Shown: positions 61,578-64,000 of the stretch, piece after piece
Position numbering within the stretch: the stretch's first letter is position 1
Layout: every line of letters starts with the position of its first letter
Origin: Hymenobacter sp. DG25B
GTDB lineage: Bacteria; Bacteroidota; Bacteroidia; Cytophagales; Hymenobacteraceae
DNA: 64,000 bases
Assembly: GCF_000801315.1 (NCBI RefSeq)
Contig: NZ_CP010054.1
Span: forward strand, 2,604,001 to 2,668,000
Direction: 5' to 3'
Translations under genes and position numbers: made by a program
The notes under the pieces: generated by a model
The model's database searches: none
Seen by the model: only the letters and a program-made list of their open reading frames with translations
Told to the model about the DNA's origin: nothing

Positions 61578-62330
61578 ATGCTGAATGCCATTGGAATAAT
61601 TCCCGCCCGCTATGCCTCTACCCGTTTGCCCGCTAAGCCGCTGGTAGACCTGGGCGGCAAATCCATGATTCAGCGGGTGGTGGAGCAGGCCCGGCAGGCC
61701 CAGCTGCGCCGGGTGGTGGTGGCCACGGATGATGAGCGGATTCTGCGCCACGTGCTGGATTTTGGCGGCGAAGCCGTGATGACCTCCCCCGCCCACCCCA
61801 GCGGCACCGACCGGGTTTTTGAAGCCTACCTACAGCTGGGTCAACCCGCCGATTGCATTGTGAATATTCAGGGCGATGAGCCTTTTATTCAGCCCGGCCA
61901 GATAAATGCCCTGCTGGCTTTATTTGAGAATGGGGCTACGCAGATTGCCACGCTGGTAAAACCCATTCTGACGGACGAAGAGCTGTTTAGCCCCCACCTG
62001 CCCAAAGTGGTGCGCAATACCGCCGGCGAGGCCCTGTATTTTAGCCGGCACCCCTTGCCCTACCAGCGCCAGCAGGCGCAGGAAGCGTGGTTGGCGCATC
62101 ATCTGTACTTCCGGCATATTGGCTTGTATGCCTACCGCCCGGCCGTGCTGGACGCCTTAACCCAACTTCCGCCGTCGGCCCTGGAGCTGGCTGAAAGTCT
62201 GGAGCAGCTGCGGTGGCTGGAACACGGCTACCGCATTCAGACTGCCGAAACCGAAGTAGAAACCATTGGCATTGATACGCCGGAAGATGTGGAGCGGGCA
62301 CGGCAGTATCTGGCGCAGCTATCTTCCTAG
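61578..62330 (+). CDS. kdsB: 3-deoxy-manno-octulosonate cytidylyltransferase
   Basis: A 250-residue enzyme that activates Kdo as CMP-Kdo for lipopolysaccharide core synthesis. Family motifs: IIPARYASTRLPAKPL at the N-terminus, DERILRHV, SGTDRVFEA, and NIQGDEPFI. A TACCTTTA element about 38 bases upstream is a likely -7 variant. ATG at 61578 is chosen since the family starts here. The presence of kdsB shows a Gram-negative outer membrane with Kdo. Confidence 0.95.
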   Translation: MLNAIGIIPARYASTRLPAKPLVDLGGKSMIQRVVEQARQAQLRRVVVATDDERILRHVLDFGGEAVMTSPAHPSGTDRVFEAYLQLGQPADCIVNIQGDEPFIQPGQINALLALFENGATQIATLVKPILTDEELFSPHLPKVVRNTAGEALYFSRHPLPYQRQQAQEAWLAHHLYFRHIGLYAYRPAVLDALTQLPPSALELAESLEQLRWLEHGYRIQTAETEVETIGIDTPEDVERARQYLAQLSS

Positions 62331-62364
62331 CAACTTACCTGCTGCAGGAACTGCGGAGAGGGAG

Positions 62365-62799
62365 CTACTTCTCCTCTTCTTGCTGGCCTTCTTCTATAGC
62401 AAGCCCGGCCTTGTTGGTCACGTGCTTCTCGGCCGTGATATGGCGCTCATCCTTCATTTCCTTGGAGAGAAAGAAGTTGAGGGCGGTACGAATAACGGCT
62501 ATAGCTCCCAGCTTGCCTATTTGCTCCCAGGTTGGGGCAATGGCCGTGGAAAGAATATCGGCGCCTAACTGAAACTCCAGCGCCAAGGCCAGATACCGGG
62601 CCAGCACCAGCCTTATGGCCGTAAAATTGGCGGTGCGCCGCTGCCAAAGTGCCACCACAAACAGCCGCCCCGCTACCAGAATACCCAGGCCAATAATGAA
62701 GGCCCCAATCGTTTCAATACTCAGCTTCAGCCACTGTACGGCATTAAGTACCCAATTCTCGGCGAGCGTATGAACGGTAACGGGCTCCAGTAGCAGCAT
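62365..62799 (-). CDS. DUF1622 membrane protein
   Basis: A 144-residue membrane protein with about three hydrophobic segments (30-50, 65-80, 93-110). The segment FTAIRLVLARYLALALEFQLGADILSTAIAPTW is typical of DUF1622. The C-terminus is charged and acidic (EEGQQEEEK). Function is unknown. It converges on kdsB, with 34 bases between the stops and no terminator seen. Confidence 0.85.
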   Translation of the reverse strand: MLLLEPVTVHTLAENWVLNAVQWLKLSIETIGAFIIGLGILVAGRLFVVALWQRRTANFTAIRLVLARYLALALEFQLGADILSTAIAPTWEQIGKLGAIAVIRTALNFFLSKEMKDERHITAEKHVTNKAGLAIEEGQQEEEK

Positions 62800-62943
62800 A
62801 GTGGTTTGAGTTAGTAGGTGAAGTAGCAGCGTTTAGATTATCCTACCCGCCAAATTCACCTACGGTTTTCCAACCTGCACAGCTATTCTAAGCCCAGTAG
62901 CGCTTTTCATTACGGAGAAACGCGCTGATGCTATTGGGTGAAA

Positions 62944-63294
62944 TCACCCACCAATTTTTTTCACCTTATAGCGCAAATCGGTGAGCACGGCCATGATCTT
63001 CTCCCGGAAGTCGCCCTGAATCAGGATTTCGCCGTCTTTGGCATTGCCGCCTACGCCGCACTTGGTCTTGAGCAGTTTGGCTAAGGTCTGCAAATCCTCG
63101 TCTTTCCCGATGAAGCCGGTAATTAAGGTAACCTGCTTGCCGCCCCGGGACTTTTTATCCAGCTGCACGCGCAGGTTCTGCTGCTGCGGGGGCAGCGTGG
63201 TGGCTTCCTCTTCCTGGTTGTACTGGTACTCAAAGTCGGAGCTGGTGGAGTAGACGATGCCGTCCCTTTCGCGCCGGTTTTTGTCGTTTTTCAT
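62944..63294 (-). CDS. SUI1/YciH-family translation initiation factor-like protein
   Basis: A 116-residue protein related to eukaryotic eIF1 and E. coli YciH. The SUI1 fold covers about 38-116: RVQLDKKSRGGKQVTLITGF, LAKLLKTKCGVGGNAKDGEILIQGD, and a basic C-terminal end. In bacteria it is non-essential and may influence start-codon fidelity. ATG at 63294 is chosen; an earlier in-frame start adds unrelated residues. It lies downstream of the lipid kinase gene. Confidence 0.9.
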   Translation of the reverse strand: MKNDKNRRERDGIVYSTSSDFEYQYNQEEEATTLPPQQQNLRVQLDKKSRGGKQVTLITGFIGKDEDLQTLAKLLKTKCGVGGNAKDGEILIQGDFREKIMAVLTDLRYKVKKIGG

Positions 63295-63347
63295 CGGTAA
63301 TGATTTCTGAGAGTTGCCGCTTAATGGCAGCAACAATTACGTTCGTG

Positions 63348-64000
63348 TTAAACAGCTACTTCCAGGGCCAAAGGCAGTAGCTCTACTTCAAATTCGGTGT
63401 TTTCGCCCACATAGTCGCCATCTACGTGGAAGCCCAGCGGAGCGGCGGCGATTACGCGCACCTTATTGGAAGTATGGAAGGCGGCGGCCCCGGAGGTAGG
63501 CAGGTCGCCGAGGGCGAGGCCCAGGCCCACACGCACGGCCCGCAGCAGCGGCAAGGCATCAATCAGACACAAATCCAGCAGCCCGTCCCGGATATCGGCC
63601 AGCGGGGCTATGTAGGCGTTGTTGCCATACTGGGCGGCGTTGGCAAAGGCCAGCACGTAGCAGTCGGTGGAAAGCACTTTTTCGTTGAAGTGCACCTGCA
63701 CCGGCACCGGCCGGAAGCGGCGATACTCGCGCAGCGCTACCTGCACGTAGGTGGAGAGCCCGCGCGTGCCGGCCACCGCAAAGCATTTGCTTACGTGGGC
63801 ATCAAACCCCAAACCTGCCGTGCAGAAAAATTCCCGCCCATTGATGCGGCCCACATCCATGCGCTGAAAATCGGGCTCATTCAGGCGCTCAATTGCCGCC
63901 CGCAGCCCCAGCGGTATGTGCAGGTGGCGGGCCAGACCGTTGCCGGAACCGCGCGGCAGAATCCCCAGCGCGGCTGGCGTACCCAGCAGGCCGCGCCCTA
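63348..64000 (-). CDS. Diacylglycerol kinase-family lipid kinase, partial at window end
   Basis: The C-terminal part of a DAGK/YegS-type lipid kinase; its start lies beyond the window. The frame is open to base 64000 and reads LGTPAALGILPRGSGNGLARHL, the conserved ATP-binding GxGN segment, then GLGFDAHVSK, FANAAQYGNNAYIAP, and DGLLDLCLID. At least 216 residues are present of a usual 290-310. An internal Met at 63860 is not the start. It phosphorylates diacylglycerol or a related lipid at the membrane. Confidence 0.88.
   Translation of the reverse strand, partial: GRGLLGTPAALGILPRGSGNGLARHLHIPLGLRAAIERLNEPDFQRMDVGRINGREFFCTAGLGFDAHVSKCFAVAGTRGLSTYVQVALREYRRFRPVPVQVHFNEKVLSTDCYVLAFANAAQYGNNAYIAPLADIRDGLLDLCLIDALPLLRAVRVGLGLALGDLPTSGAAAFHTSNKVRVIAAAPLGFHVDGDYVGENTEFEVELLPLALEVAV

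Overview
The window is a chromosomal segment of a Bacteroidota bacterium, most likely Hymenobacter or a close relative (Cytophagales, Hymenobacteraceae). Supporting this are the high G+C, the Bacteroidota-restricted families (DUF5686, DUF5916, TIGR02757, DUF4097 pairs), Bacteroidota-type promoters (TTTG about 20 bases before TAnnTTTG) and the general lack of Shine-Dalgarno sequences. This is inference from protein families, not a database match. No rRNA, tRNA, CRISPR array, transposase or phage structural gene was seen.

Layout. 1-7 kb: DbpA-like RNA helicase, a small tyrosine phosphatase, DNA polymerase IV and a five-PAS hybrid histidine kinase. 7-10 kb: an overlapping operon of ECF sigma factor, HEAT-repeat anti-sigma factor and two exported DUF4097 proteins. 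10.5-16 kb: an outer-membrane DUF5916 protein, an M90-SEC-C peptidase and an M2 lipoprotein peptidase. 16-22.6 kb: GAF protein, Bcp peroxiredoxin, stand-alone H-NOX haem sensor, an RskA/ECF sigma pair, aldehyde dehydrogenase, YdcF-family protein, and a thioredoxin-like protein coupled to a 27-residue membrane peptide. 23-30 kb: NucA-type lipoprotein nuclease, DUF5686 protein, AI-2E-family permease, a HIT protein fused to a NuiA-like nuclease-inhibitor domain, and GreA. 30-35 kb: a hydroxyacid dehydrogenase, RsmA, PepA, PdxA and an orphan HigA-like regulator. 35.4-41 kb: a co-directional translation and lipid cluster (DUF177, rpmF, plsX, fabH, efp, accB, accC). 41-47 kb: pirin, a LexA/S24-type repressor, an aspartic-protease-like protein, an HTH-membrane protein and RecQ. 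47-64 kb: Cys-rich four-helix protein, M1 peptidase, DoxX protein, rRNA-type methyltransferase, two uncharacterised genes, a FucP-type permease, MurB, MutS2, a TIGR02757 protein, LysM protein, KdsB, DUF1622 protein, a SUI1/YciH factor and a lipid kinase cut by the window end.

Four genes are interrupted. fabH, the pirin gene and recQ each lack one base in a C run and become intact if one C is restored, which suggests sequence error or slippage. A fourth gene (52740-53765) carries an in-frame TAG. Several families of long palindromic intergenic repeats occur, two of them nested as composites at 50.3 and 56.6 kb.

The strongest novelty candidates are the HIT-NuiA fusion, encoded 4 kb from a nuclease of the class NuiA inhibits; a promoter-hairpin-greA leader resembling an attenuator; the nested palindromic repeats; and the sigma/anti-sigma/DUF4097 operon. 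I found nothing that can be called a complete, clearly undescribed system from sequence alone.
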